Below are positions 26,222-35,614 of a DNA stretch of 64,000 nucleotides, piece after piece. The notes beneath the pieces are model-generated. The model saw only the letters and a list, made by a program, of their open reading frames with translations. It did not search any database and was not told the DNA's origin. Positions within the stretch are counted from its first letter, which is position 1. The number at the start of each line of letters is the position of its first letter. This DNA is from Mycolicibacterium rufum (lineage in GTDB: Bacteria; Actinomycetota; Actinomycetes; Mycobacteriales; Mycobacteriaceae): assembly GCF_022374875.2 (NCBI RefSeq), contig NZ_CP103313.1, positions 28,929 through 92,928 on the forward strand, read 5' to 3'. The position numbers and the translations under genes are program-made.

Positions 26222-26344
26222 AATCAGCAAAAGCACCGTGAAGTTCCACATCGCCAAATACTGCGCAAGCTCGGTGTGAACTCGCGTGCTGAAGCCGCAG
26301 CAGCGGTGCTCGAGATCAGAGGTCCGACGCAGCGTCCCAAATAA
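26222..26344 (+). pseudogene. LuxR-type HTH domain, C-terminal scrap
   Basis: One frame encodes ISKSTVKFHIA and, after a frame change near 26255, the next reads ILRKLGVNSRAEAAAAVLEI. Joined, they give the recognition helix and last helix of a LuxR/GerE HTH domain. The rest of the gene is absent, replaced by the IS3 scrap. It is a relic of a lost regulator. Confidence 0.55.
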
Positions 26345-26611
26345 GCAGCTACACAACGGCCAACACGACTATCTCATTCGCCGCGGCTATTAGGACTAGT
26401 CGGCGGCGATGGTGCGCATACCGACGCCGATACTTTGTCGTCGGCTTGGAAAAGCAGGTGAAGTCACGCTGGCCGCTACGGCGACGATGTGGAGGCGTAC
26501 CTCCGATAAGTCTGTGCTACTTGAACGCGTTGGCTTTGCCTTTGCGGCAAGTTCTGGCACAAGAGAACCGCCGCCAGCCAACACCTGATTGTGCCTGTAC
26601 CACGCCTAATC
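26345..26611. other. Intergenic region beside IS1380-type element
   Basis: About 270 bases between the regulator scrap and the IS end. Short frames on both strands resemble nothing known. Nothing further was seen. Confidence 0.35.
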
Positions 26612-28224
26612 CTCAATCCGTGGACTGACTTGAGTGGTGTGGTTCGACGGTGATTCTGACGGCGGTTTGTGGGGTGGGCAGGATGTAGCCGCTGGTCTGC
26701 CCAGCTTTTCCTGTGTGCTTCGGTGGGGCCTGTTCGGCGACGGTTAGACGGTTGCGGTAGCGGGTGGGCTGTAGCCGATGGTGTTGCGCCACAGGGTGAG
26801 CCAGTGCTCGGTCCAGGGCCAGTGGCTGGGTAGGTGCAGGATGGGTCGGCGTTGCGGTCGGGCCAGCCGTGCCGGGACGGTGATGATCGTGCGTCGCAAG
26901 GTGGCGCCCCGGGCCACTGCGTGCGCTCCACCGGCAAGCACACCGGCGGCGCGCAGCAGATTGTGGGCGATGGCCCCGCAGAGCACCCACGCGGAGTTGG
27001 CGCCGAATTGCCCGGAGGGCATGTGGGCCAAGGGGCCGGCGATCAGGTCGGCGAAGACAGTTTCGATGATCGCGTGTTGACGGTGGGTGATGTCGGCGTC
27101 GGCGGTTGGTAGGTCGGTGTTGGTGAAGAACGGGTGATACCGCCAGACCGGGAACAGGGCGTCGCGGAAGCGCGCATCTTTGACCCGACGTACCACCAGT
27201 CGGGCGGTGAAGCGGTCTGTGGTGGCCGCGAATGCGGTGTAGCTGATTTCGGCGACTTCGGCATCAGAGATCCACTCTCCGGTGTCGGGATCACGCACCG
27301 CGCCCGGGTATTTCACCGGTGTCCACGCCGCGTCGTCGATGGCGTTGATGGCCCGGTTGATCGCGCTGTTGCGGCCCATGACCACCGAGAATTGCGCACC
27401 ATGGCGTCGGCAGGCGCCGACGACGGCGCGGGTGCCGTAGGACGAATCGCCGCGGACCAGGATCTGGCCGGTGACCCCGGCCGCTCGGGCCGTGGTGATG
27501 GCCTGGGCGACCATTCGACCGGCTCCTTTACCGGAGCCGGTCTTGCCGGCCCGCAGCCGCATCCCGGCGATCACCGGCGCCGCACCGGGGGTGCTGATCG
27601 TGGTCGCCAACGGCGAGAGTCCTTTGCGCAGGACCTGCTTGCCAGCGATTTTGGTGTGTCCGTAGGAGGCGCCTTGTTTGGCATGGCCGTAGACCGGTCG
27701 TAGCAGGGAGTCGATGTCGATGAACACACCGCTGTCGGATCCGGGTAGCAACTCAACGCGCCGGCAGAGGGCGGCCAAGTGTTCGCGCAGGACTGATTCG
27801 AGTTGGCGTGCGTGTCCGAAGGTGAACTCCCGCAACAGGGTTCCGATGGTTGATGGTGCGTACACATCGCCGAAGAGTGTTTTCATGCCCCCGGCCCGGA
27901 CGATGTTGAGGTCATCAATGCTGTCGGCGCCGGCGCACATCCCGGCGATCACCGTGGCCAGCTTCGGTGCCGGATTCGCTGACCCGGATTTGATCTTCGG
28001 CGCGGGGATGAAGATCTTGTCAGCCAACAGATTCGGCAGGCCGGTCTGCTCAGCCAGTGTCATCACCGGCACCAGTCCGGCGCACGACACGAGATGATCC
28101 TCATCGAAGACCGCCGACGACGCAGCGAACCCGTGGGACACTTGCACTGGAAGTGCCTTTCTTAACTGGCCTGATTGATGCGTAGAGAACACCAATCCTC
28201 CCAGCTCAAGGGGCACTTTCCTTA
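26612..28224 (-). mobile_element. IS1380-type insertion sequence, complete
   Basis: The right border is set by alignment with the truncated copy at 41470: both begin TAAGGAAAGTGCCC.TTGAGC on the side of the transposase start. At the other end a related CTTGAGTGG lies near 26623, so the left border is approximate. The element interrupts a site-specific integrase gene, whose 3' part begins at 28225. Confidence 0.75.
26744..28147 (-). CDS. IS1380 family transposase
   Basis: DDE transposase of the IS1380 group, about 467 residues from a GTG at 28147 (AAAGG lies 8 bases upstream). Visible blocks: GMCAGADSIDDLNIVRAGGM, the first catalytic Asp region FIDIDSLLRPVYGHAKQGASYG, the second ILVRGDSSYGTRAVVGACRR, and the C-terminal QHAIIETVFADLIAGPLAHMPSG with Glu. 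Frame intact, so the element could still move. A second, truncated copy lies at 41470-42175. Confidence 0.9.
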   Translation of the reverse strand: MQVSHGFAASSAVFDEDHLVSCAGLVPVMTLAEQTGLPNLLADKIFIPAPKIKSGSANPAPKLATVIAGMCAGADSIDDLNIVRAGGMKTLFGDVYAPSTIGTLLREFTFGHARQLESVLREHLAALCRRVELLPGSDSGVFIDIDSLLRPVYGHAKQGASYGHTKIAGKQVLRKGLSPLATTISTPGAAPVIAGMRLRAGKTGSGKGAGRMVAQAITTARAAGVTGQILVRGDSSYGTRAVVGACRRHGAQFSVVMGRNSAINRAINAIDDAAWTPVKYPGAVRDPDTGEWISDAEVAEISYTAFAATTDRFTARLVVRRVKDARFRDALFPVWRYHPFFTNTDLPTADADITHRQHAIIETVFADLIAGPLAHMPSGQFGANSAWVLCGAIAHNLLRAAGVLAGGAHAVARGATLRRTIITVPARLARPQRRPILHLPSHWPWTEHWLTLWRNTIGYSPPATATV

Positions 28225-28894
28225 TATCGACACCCACCTACACAGGCAATTCATCGGTGGATCGAGGATTAGCGTGCTCGAACGGATGCAGCCTGCCGCG
28301 ACGGAACTCTTGTTCGCCTACCATCCGTTGATTCAGTCTGAGTCCTCGCGCGGCGGCCAGATCAGGGCAACGACCTCAAGTTGGGCGGTGACCAATCTCA
28401 ACGCATTCATCACCTGGGTCAACGATTACTGCGGTGAGCGCGGCCGCAACGACGGTATCCCTAACGTCAACGGGCGGGCGTGGTGGCTCACGACACCACA
28501 GTTTCGCCGCACGCTGGCCTGGTTCATCGCTCGCCGCCCCGACGGCTCCATCGCCGGAGCAATCGCCTACCGTCACTTAAGCATTTAAATGTTCGAAGGC
28601 TACGCAGGCACCTCGGACTCCGGGTTTCGCGGCGAGGTCGAGTCCGAGCAGGCCATCGCCCGCAGCGAAACCCTCCTCGCGATGATCGACCAACACGAAC
28701 ACACCAACCTCGCCGGGCCCGCTACGGCCGAAGCGCAGCGACGCCTGACAGAGTTCGGTCAGCACGCCCGGTACTCCGGCACGGTGATCACCGATGAGCG
28801 CCGGCTCCGCAAGCTGATGGCCAGTAGCGACGACCCAGCGATTTACCCAGACAAGTACGTGACCTGCGTACACAACCACGCCACAGCGCTATGA
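28225..28894 (+). pseudogene. Site-specific integrase, C-terminal part with nonsense codon
   Basis: The frame after the IS1380 border resembles the C-terminal half of large actinobacterial integrases, including ARRPDGSIAGAIAYRHLSI and then MFEGYAGTSDSGFRGEVE. Between these two stretches the codon at 28586-28588 is TAA in an otherwise continuous frame; CAA (Gln) would be one base away. The 3' end stops early at 28894 where IS3 sequence begins. The gene is thus broken by an IS at its front, a nonsense codon, and a second truncation. Confidence 0.65.
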
Positions 28895-28903
28895 ATCGCC
28901 CTG

Positions 28904-29007
28904 GAAATGTTGGAGGCTCCTGACCTTGGAAACGAGGATGCAGGTATGCCGAAGGAACAGTCAGCTGGGAAGCCCACGACGCGTCGTTATAGCGCGGAGG
29001 AGAAGGC
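28904..29007 (+). pseudogene. IS3 family OrfA, N-terminal scrap
   Basis: An ATG at 28946 starts MPKEQSAGKPTTRRYSAEEKA, the usual beginning of a mycobacterial IS3-type OrfA, preceded by a plausible IS end (TGGAAATGTTGGAGGCTCCTG). After about 20 codons it runs without a break into the indolepyruvate oxidoreductase frame, so the rest of the element was deleted together with the front of that gene. Confidence 0.7.
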
Positions 29008-31059
29008 GCGGACAGCGCCGTCACCGGACTGACCCAGATGGGCGCCGAGGGCAGTCAGTGGATCGGCCAGGCACCGTTCACCGATGTGCCGCACCTGTTC
29101 CAGAACATCGGCGACGGGACTTTCTTCCACTCCGGTCAACTCGCGGTGCAGGCCTGTGTCGCCGCCGGGGTCAACATCACCTACAAGCTGCTGTGGAACG
29201 AAGTTGTGGCGATGACGGGCGCCCAGCACGCAGAGGGCGCGGTCACCGTCGCGCAGTTGACGCGCAAACTGACCGCCGAAGGCGTGCGGCAGATCATCAT
29301 CTGCGCCGACGAACCCGAGCGCCACCACAGGCGCGCACTGGCCAAAGGCACGCTCGTCTGGCACCGCGACCGCCTCGACGAAGCCCAGAAGCGCTTGCGC
29401 GACATCGAGGGCGTCACCGTCCTCATTTACGACCAGCATTGCGCTGCCGACGCGCGCAGGCAACGCAAGCGCGGCACCCTGCCCGCTCGCACCACCCGGG
29501 TGCTGATCAACGAAGCGGTCTGCGAAGGGTGCGGAGACTGCGGCGTGAAATCGAATTGTCTGTCCGTCCAACCGGTGGACACCGAGTACGGCCGCAAGAC
29601 CCGGATCGACCAGACCTCGTGCAACACCGACTACAGCTGCCTCGACGGGGACTGCCCCTCGTTCGTCACCGTCGAGGTGCGGCCCGACGCGATGCGTCGT
29701 CATCGCACCACCCCGACACCGCCCGCATTGCCCGACGTCGATACCGGGGCCGTAACAGATACGCACAACGTCTTTTTCGCCGGAATCGGCGGCACCGGCA
29801 TCGTCACGGTCAACCAGGTGCTCGCCACCGCGGCGTTGCGCGCCGGCTATGACGTGGAAAGCCTGGACCAGATCGGGCTCAGCCAGAAGGCGGGCCCCGT
29901 CGTGTCGCACCTGCGGTTCGCGGCAGGCAAACTCGACCCGGCCAACCGGCTGACTCCCGGCAGCGCGGACTGCATCATAGCCTTTGATCTCCTCGTCGCC
30001 GCCGATTCCAAGAACCTCGGTTACGGTGATCTGGCGAAGACCATCTCTGTCGCGTCGACCAGCAAGACGTCCACCGGCGACATGGTGTACGACAAGACGA
30101 TCGCCTACCCTGAGACGCCGTACCTGCTCCACCGTCTCGATCAGGTATCGCATCGCGTGCACGGCTTCGATGCGCTGGAGGCGGCCCGCACGTTGTTCGG
30201 CGACACCGCCACCGCGAACTTCCTGCTGGTCGGCGCCGCCTGTCAGACGGGTGCGCTGGGAATCCCGGCCGCCGCGATCGAGGAGGCCATCGAGATCAAC
30301 GGCGTGGCAGTCGAGACCAATGTCGCTGCGTTCCGGTGGGGCCGCGCTGCCATCGCTGACCCCATCCGCTTTCACGACGTCGTCTCACCGGTCCCCGACC
30401 GCCATCCCACGCCCCTGCCGGCCCGCGTCCTCGACGGCGCGACGTTCTCCGGGCACGTCGGGGATCTCATCACTCGACGCGCCGCCGACCTCGTCGCGTT
30501 CCAGAGCGAAAAGGTCGCCCGCCGTTACGTCGAACTGCTCCAGTCGATCTGGACCGCCGAGCGTGCCGTCGGTGACCGCACCGGGTTCAGTGAGGCGGTC
30601 GCGAAAGGGCTCTACAAGTTCACCGCGTACAAGGACGAGTACGAGGTGGCGCGGCTTCTCACCGACCCACAGTTCCTCGCCACCGTGAAGGCCGAGGTCC
30701 CGCAGGGGGAGAAGCTGACCTACAAGCTCCATCCGCCGACGCTGCGGGCGATGGGGCGCACGAAGAAGATCGGTCTCGGCCCACGGAGCCATGTGGCGCT
30801 ACGTGTCCTCGCCAAGGGGAAACGGCTGCGCGGCACCAAGTTCGACCCGTTCGGCTACGCCCATGTCCGCAAGGTCGAGCGGCAACTGCTCGCCGAGTAC
30901 ATCGACATCGTGAACCGTCTCGCCGCGGAGCTGGACCAGGACAACTACGAGTGCGCCGTCGACATCGCGGGTCTACCCGACATGGTGCGCGGTTACGAGA
31001 ACATCAAGCTCGCCAGTGTGGAGGCCTACCGCGCCCGGCTTCGCGAGTTGGGTATCTAA
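29008..31059 (+). pseudogene. Indolepyruvate ferredoxin oxidoreductase, N-terminus deleted
   Basis: The C-terminal roughly 680 residues of a fused 2-oxoacid (indolepyruvate) ferredoxin oxidoreductase; the full protein has about 1150. Present: the end of the thiamine-diphosphate domain (GLTQMGAEGSQWIGQAPF), a ferredoxin-like segment with cysteines in NEAVCEGCGDCGVKSNC, and the gamma domain (FFAGIGGTGIVTVNQVL, QIGLSQKAGPVVSH). The N-terminal pyrimidine domain is missing and homology starts where the IS3 scrap ends. An ATG at 29038 could give a protein, but it could not catalyse the full reaction. Confidence 0.85.
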
Positions 31060-31066
31060 ATCATGT

Positions 31067-31744
31067 CTAAACCCGCTGCTGTACACGCTTGGTGATCCAC
31101 TGGGCGGCGAGCTTGACCAGCCCTGACTGCGGATAACGCACATGGGCGTCGAAGTCGTCCCCGCGCGAACAGATCGGATCACCTGCATTGCACAGGTCAG
31201 CGGTGCGCGCCCCGAAGTCGGGGCTCAGCAGCGTCAGTGGCCTGCCGATCCGCGCCGACGGGTTGCCGAAGACCGCGATCGCGGCGACATGCGGGACCAC
31301 TGCCAGCGGCAGCGGGGCGGTGTAGCCGAACCCCGCGATCGGAGCGGTGGTGACGACGTCGACGACCGCCGCGCCCTGGGAGTAGCCGCCCAGCACGATC
31401 TCGCTGTCCGGGCAGGCCGTGGCCAGGTACTGGACGCGCTTGCTGGCGTCGTTGGCACCGGCGGCCACCTGGGCGAAATCCCAGGACGCCGGATACCTCA
31501 CCGCGTAGGTGCCGATCGTCTTGTCCTTGACCATGGGACGCAGCGTTTCGACCAGAGATTTGCCCACCACACCGAGGCCGGCAGGCTCGTCGGTGCCACG
31601 GGCGAACACCACCTCGATGTCGTGACACTTCGGTGTCGCGGAGGCGGACGGCGCGCAGGGTTGACCCAGCACGGCACACGCCGCGAACACCGATGCCGCG
31701 GCGACGGTCCGGCGCATGCGCCGAGTGATGCTACCGAGCGCCAC
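31067..31744 (-). CDS. Secreted cutinase family hydrolase
   Basis: Cutinase/CFP21-type serine esterase, 225 residues. An Arg-rich start and a hydrophobic stretch (RRTVAAASVFAACAVLG) ending at ASA form an export signal. The nucleophile lies in LGGYSQGAAVVD, the catalytic Asp in DLCNAGDPIC and the His in DDFDAHVRYP; paired cysteines are placed as in the family. It would hydrolyse esters or lipids outside the cell. The frame is intact, and it is convergent with the oxidoreductase remnant, seven bases away. Confidence 0.9.
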   Translation of the reverse strand: MALGSITRRMRRTVAAASVFAACAVLGQPCAPSASATPKCHDIEVVFARGTDEPAGLGVVGKSLVETLRPMVKDKTIGTYAVRYPASWDFAQVAAGANDASKRVQYLATACPDSEIVLGGYSQGAAVVDVVTTAPIAGFGYTAPLPLAVVPHVAAIAVFGNPSARIGRPLTLLSPDFGARTADLCNAGDPICSRGDDFDAHVRYPQSGLVKLAAQWITKRVQQRV

Positions 31745-31832
31745 GTGTCTCTCCTCGCTTCCCGGTCTGAACGAGCGATATCAAGCCACGTTGTACCCAT
31801 CTGTCACAACATTCACTCCAACAACAGCACGA

Positions 31833-32176
31833 TCAGGGGCGAAGCAGGGAGAAGAACCCGTATGACGGGTCGTCGGCAGCCATGCTGCCGGTCGGGGTGT
31901 TCCTGGTGATGGGGTGGCTGAGATCGGTGATCGACGGGTCGTTCACGTGCGCCCAGTCGGTGACGATGGCGCGTTCGACGAACTTCCAGGTGGCTTCGCG
32001 TTTGGCGTACTTGTCGAGGTACCGCCCGCCGACGACGACGTCGACGTCATGGTCCCGGACCGCGAACGTGTGAGTGGCGATCGTGTAAACCTCGCCTTCG
32101 GCGACGTCGCCGTCGATGGCGAAGTTGACCGTGGTGGTGTGGTGTTGCATCGAGCGCAGGTATGGGCGGGCGGCGG
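31833..32176 (-). pseudogene. SnoaL/NTF2-like protein, 5' part lost to IS30
   Basis: The - strand frame reads YLRSMQHHTTTVNFAIDGDVAEGEVYT...KYAKREATWKFVERAIVTDW, the second half of a SnoaL-like/NTF2 fold found in small aromatic and steroid pathway proteins. Homology starts exactly at the IS30 end, so the first 40-60 residues are gone. The frame then ends normally with FFSLLRP. The substrate is unknown; it may have belonged to the catabolic island. Confidence 0.65.
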
Positions 32177-33645
32177 ATTCAACTGGTCGTCGCAACACCT
32201 TGATCACGGAGGTGTGGTGTGGCCAAGCGTAAGGACGCGGAATCGGTTGGTAGGCGACGGCAGTGGGCGGCTGACCGTGCGTTGCGGCCTGCGATGCGCT
32301 CACCAGGGCGCCCGGACCCGTCGCGGTCGGTGCAGCGTCAGTTTTGGCGGCTGATCGCCCAGGGTGTCTCCACCGACGACGCAGCCGCAGAGGTCGGCGT
32401 GTCGACACCGGTGGCGACCAGGTGGTTCCACCACGCTGGCGGCATGACGCCGATCAGTCTGGATGAGCCCACGGGCCGGTATCTGTCGTTCGCCGAGCGG
32501 GAGGAGATCGCACTGCTACGCGCCCAGGGCGCCGGGGTGCGTGAGATCGCCCGCGAGATCAAGCGTGACCCCTCGACAGTTTCGCGGGAACTGCGGCGCA
32601 ACGCAGCCACCCGCAGCGGCACGCAGGTGTACCGCGCAGGGGTGGCGCAGTGGAAGGCCCAGCAAGCAGCAAAGCGCCCGAAACCCGCGAAACTGGCAGT
32701 CAACCCGCAGCTGCGTGAGTACGTGCAGCAGCGGCTCGATGGCAGTGTCCGCGGACCCGACGGCACCGCCGTCGCAGGTCCGCAGACCAAGGCCTGGAAC
32801 GGCCGCAACAAGCCGCACCGACAAGACCGACGGTGGTCGACAGCATGGAGCCCGGAACAGATTGCCCACCGCTTACCGCTGGATTTCCCCGATGATGAGT
32901 CCATGCGCATCAGCCATGAGGCGATCTATCAGTCCTTGTTCATCGAGGGGCGTGGGGCGCTCAAACGGGAATTGGTCGCGTGCCTGCGGACCGGTCGTGC
33001 GCTGCGGGTCCCGCGGGCCAGGACACAGAACAAACCGCAGGGACATGTCACCGCGGACGTCGTGATCAGCAAACGCCCTGCCGAAGCCGCCGATCGCGCA
33101 GTTCCTGGGCATTGGGAGGGTGATTTGATCATCGGTGCGGGCCGGTCGGCGATTGCCACCGTGGTGGAACGCAAGAGCCGCTCGGTGATGCTGGTTCACC
33201 TTCCCCGCCTCGAGGGGTGGGGTCTGGCGCCGCCGGTGAAGAACGGGCCGGCGCTCAGCGGCTACGGCGCCGAGGCGATGAACGCTGCCCTGATCGCCTC
33301 ACTGGCACAGCTACCCAAGCAGCTGCGTCAGACGTTGACATGGGACCGCGGCAAAGAGTTGGCCGCGCACGCCCAGTTCACCTTCGACACCGGAACGAAG
33401 GTGTTTTTCGCCGACCCGCACTCGCCATGGCAGCGGCCTACCAACGAGAACACCAATGGCGTTCTGCGTCAGTACTTTCCGAAAGGCACCGACTTATCTC
33501 GATGGTCGGCTCAAGACCTCGAAGCGGTCGCACTGACGCTCAACAACCGACCCCGAAAGGTCCTCGGCTGGAAGACTCCCGCCGAAGTCTTTGCCCAACA
33601 GCTACACTCACTCCAACAACCCGGTGTTGCAACGACCGATTGAAC
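32177..33645 (+). mobile_element. IS30 family insertion sequence
   Basis: Terminal inverted repeats are visible: ATTCAACTGGTCGTCGCAAC from 32177 inwards and, read on the - strand from 33645, GTTCAATCGGTCGTTGCAAC. The transposase nearly fills the element. It separates a SnoaL-like gene from an IS3 fragment; flanking sequences show no obvious target duplication. Confidence 0.8.
32219..33643 (+). CDS. IS30 family transposase
   Basis: A 474-residue IS30-type transposase. N-terminal HTH regions (EEIALLRAQGAGVREIAREI, then the RDPSTVSRELRRN helix), and a DDE integrase core: GHWEGDLIIGAG (first Asp), LTWDRGKEL (second Asp) and SPWQRPTNENTNGVLRQYFPKG (Glu). A stretch VHLPRLEGWGLAPPVKNGPAL between the first two acids is also typical of actinobacterial members. 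The frame is intact. GTG start at 32219. Confidence 0.9.
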   Translation: MAKRKDAESVGRRRQWAADRALRPAMRSPGRPDPSRSVQRQFWRLIAQGVSTDDAAAEVGVSTPVATRWFHHAGGMTPISLDEPTGRYLSFAEREEIALLRAQGAGVREIAREIKRDPSTVSRELRRNAATRSGTQVYRAGVAQWKAQQAAKRPKPAKLAVNPQLREYVQQRLDGSVRGPDGTAVAGPQTKAWNGRNKPHRQDRRWSTAWSPEQIAHRLPLDFPDDESMRISHEAIYQSLFIEGRGALKRELVACLRTGRALRVPRARTQNKPQGHVTADVVISKRPAEAADRAVPGHWEGDLIIGAGRSAIATVVERKSRSVMLVHLPRLEGWGLAPPVKNGPALSGYGAEAMNAALIASLAQLPKQLRQTLTWDRGKELAAHAQFTFDTGTKVFFADPHSPWQRPTNENTNGVLRQYFPKGTDLSRWSAQDLEAVALTLNNRPRKVLGWKTPAEVFAQQLHSLQQPGVATTD

Positions 33646-33935
33646 CCGCCCAGTACACCTCTCACGACATGGCAGCGGCGTGTTCGCGGCACGGGCTGCG
33701 CCGCTCGATGGGCGCTACGGGTATCTGCTGGGACAATGCCGGCGCCGAATCGCTGTGGTCGACGTTCAAACACGAGTACTACTACCGGCACGTCTTCGGG
33801 ACAAAGATGGAATTGATTGCAGCAGTTGACAATTGGATGCGATTCTACAATCATCAACGTAGGCATTCATCAATCGGAATGCGCTCACCCATCACCTACG
33901 AGCGCACCCTGAATGTCACCCTGGAAGCAAGCTAA
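33646..33935 (+). pseudogene. IS3 family transposase OrfB, C-terminal part
   Basis: The frame starting at the IS30 border reads PAQYTSHDMAAACSRHGLRRSMG, then GICWDNAGAESLWSTFKHEYYY and NHQRRHSSIGMRSPITYE: the last third of an IS3-group integrase core (Asp in CWDNA, Glu in AESLW). The front was removed by the IS30 insertion. Confidence 0.8.
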
Positions 33936-34019
33936 CTGCGTCCACTTTTTCTGGGGAACCCCACTCTGGGGTCAGGCCCCGAACGGCATCCGGTAACCAT
34001 CATCACTGGAAACTTCTGA

Positions 34020-34132
34020 CCCCGAACCGCAAGCGCAGCGCCGTCACAGCGCTGCGTGAACGGTTCGGGGTGTCTGAACGCCGCGCCTGCTCGGTGGTCG
34101 GCTTGCACCGCTCCACGATGCGGCTGGAGGAA
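34020..34132 (+). pseudogene. IS3 family transposase OrfB, N-terminal scrap
   Basis: The frame TPNRKRSAVTALRERFGVSE...RRACSVVGLHRSTMRLE is the N-terminal HTH-like start of an IS3-type OrfB. It is cut by the IS256-type element at 34133. It belongs to a different IS3 subgroup than the piece at 33646, since sequence between the two does not connect. Confidence 0.6.
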
Positions 34133-35614
34133 TGATCAGAACCTGTGGATGAGCCTCGGCGTGGGGGCGTGAAAATGAGCGCACCTTCCCGAGGATGATC
34201 ATCACGGAATCAGGTATTCGATCAAGACCGGCGTTGGCGCGCTGGTTGGGAAGGTACGCCCATGCTCACCGTAGTTCACGACGGCGCGGAGGCCAACGAC
34301 AACACCGACAGTGGTGCTGGTCGGTCGTTGTTGGATGAGATTGTCCGTGATGGCGCTCGGCAGATGCTGGCCGCGGCGTTGCAGGCCGAGGTCGCCGCCT
34401 ACGTGGCGCAGTTCGCTGACCAGCGCGATGACAACGGCCACCGATTGGTGGTCCGCAACGGCTACCACCAGCCGCGCGAGGTGCTGACCGCAGCCGGTGC
34501 GGTGCAGGTGAGGGCCCCGCGGGTCAACGACAAACGTGTCGATCCCGACACTGGTGAACGCAAGCGGTTCTCCTCGGCGATCCTGCCGGCCTGGGCGCGC
34601 AAGTCCCCGCAGATGTCCGAGGTGTTGCCGCTGTTGTACCTGCACGGGTTGTCGAGCAGCGATTTCACCCCGGCCCTGGAGCAGTTCCTCGGCTCCGGTG
34701 CCGGGTTGTCGGCATCGACGATCACCCGGCTCACGTCGCAGTGGCAAGATGAGGCCGCCGCGTTCGGTCGTCGCGATCTGTCGGGCAGCGACTATGTCTA
34801 CCTGTGGGTCGACGGCATCCCCCTCAAGGTCCGCCTGGACCAGGAAAAGCTGTGTCTGCTGGTGATGCTCGGTGTGCGCGCTGACGGCCGCAAGGAGCTG
34901 GTGGCGATCAGCGACGGCTACCGTGAATCGGCCGAGTCGTGGGCCGATCTGCTGCGCGACTGCAAACGGCGCGGCATGACCGCCCCCGTGCTCGCCGTCG
35001 GTGACGGTGCACTCGGGTTCTGGAAAGCGGTCCGTGAGGTGTTCCCGGCCACCAAAGAGCAGCGCTGCTGGTTCCACAAGCAAGCCAATGTTCTTGCCGC
35101 ACTGCCGAAATCAGCACACCCGTCGGCCCTGGCGGCACTCAAGGAGATCTACAACGCCGAGGATATCGACAAGGCCCAGCTCGCGGTCAAGGCCTTCGAG
35201 GTCGATTTCGGCGCCAAGTACCCCAAGGCGGTCGCCAAGATCACCGACGACCTCGATGTGCTGCTGGAGTTCTTCAAGTACCCGGCCGAACATTGGATCC
35301 ACCTGCGCACGACGAACCCGATCGAAAGCACCTTCGCCACAGTGCGACTTCGGACCAAGGTGACAAAAGGCCCGGGATCGCGAACGGCCGGACTAGCGAT
35401 GGCCTACAAGCTGATCGACGCCGCCTCGGCCCGCTGGCGCGCCGTCAACGCCCCGCACCTGGTCGCCCTGGTCCGCGCCGGCGCGGTCTTCCACAAAGGC
35501 AAACTGCTCGAACGCCCCACCGACATCACCCCACCAACACCGCCCTCAGACGACGATCAGGACGCCGGAACGGAGGTCGCCTGAAACACCCCGATCCACA
35601 GGTATTGACAATTC
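34133..35614 (+). mobile_element. IS256-type insertion sequence, copy 2, complete
   Basis: Imperfect inverted repeats: GATCAGAACCTGTGGAT near 34135 and, on the - strand near 35613, TTGTCAATACCTGTGGAT. No clear target duplication: the bases next to the ends extend the inverted repeat (GAGGAAT and ATTCCTC), so the outer limit is uncertain by a few bases. Related to the partial copy at 1-909. Confidence 0.8.
34262..35584 (+). CDS. IS256 family transposase
   Basis: A 440-residue Mutator-type transposase with an intact frame. It has the N-terminal helical region (LLDEIVRDGARQMLAAALQAE), then YVYLWVDGIPLKVRL with the first catalytic Asp, VLAVGDGALGFWKAVREVFP with the second, and NPIESTFATVRLRTKVTKG with the Glu. 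Starts with ATG at 34262, shortly inside the left terminal repeat. Confidence 0.9.
   Translation: MLTVVHDGAEANDNTDSGAGRSLLDEIVRDGARQMLAAALQAEVAAYVAQFADQRDDNGHRLVVRNGYHQPREVLTAAGAVQVRAPRVNDKRVDPDTGERKRFSSAILPAWARKSPQMSEVLPLLYLHGLSSSDFTPALEQFLGSGAGLSASTITRLTSQWQDEAAAFGRRDLSGSDYVYLWVDGIPLKVRLDQEKLCLLVMLGVRADGRKELVAISDGYRESAESWADLLRDCKRRGMTAPVLAVGDGALGFWKAVREVFPATKEQRCWFHKQANVLAALPKSAHPSALAALKEIYNAEDIDKAQLAVKAFEVDFGAKYPKAVAKITDDLDVLLEFFKYPAEHWIHLRTTNPIESTFATVRLRTKVTKGPGSRTAGLAMAYKLIDAASARWRAVNAPHLVALVRAGAVFHKGKLLERPTDITPPTPPSDDDQDAGTEVA

Noticed and set aside
28987..30375. 462-codon open frame on the - strand
   Set aside because: Opposite the indolepyruvate oxidoreductase remnant, whose Cys and TPP-domain motifs show the + strand is the coding one.
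1..35614. Classical composite transposon made of two identical IS256 copies
   Set aside because: The two transposases differ at many positions and copy 2 lacks a target duplication, so simple composite transposition is not supported.
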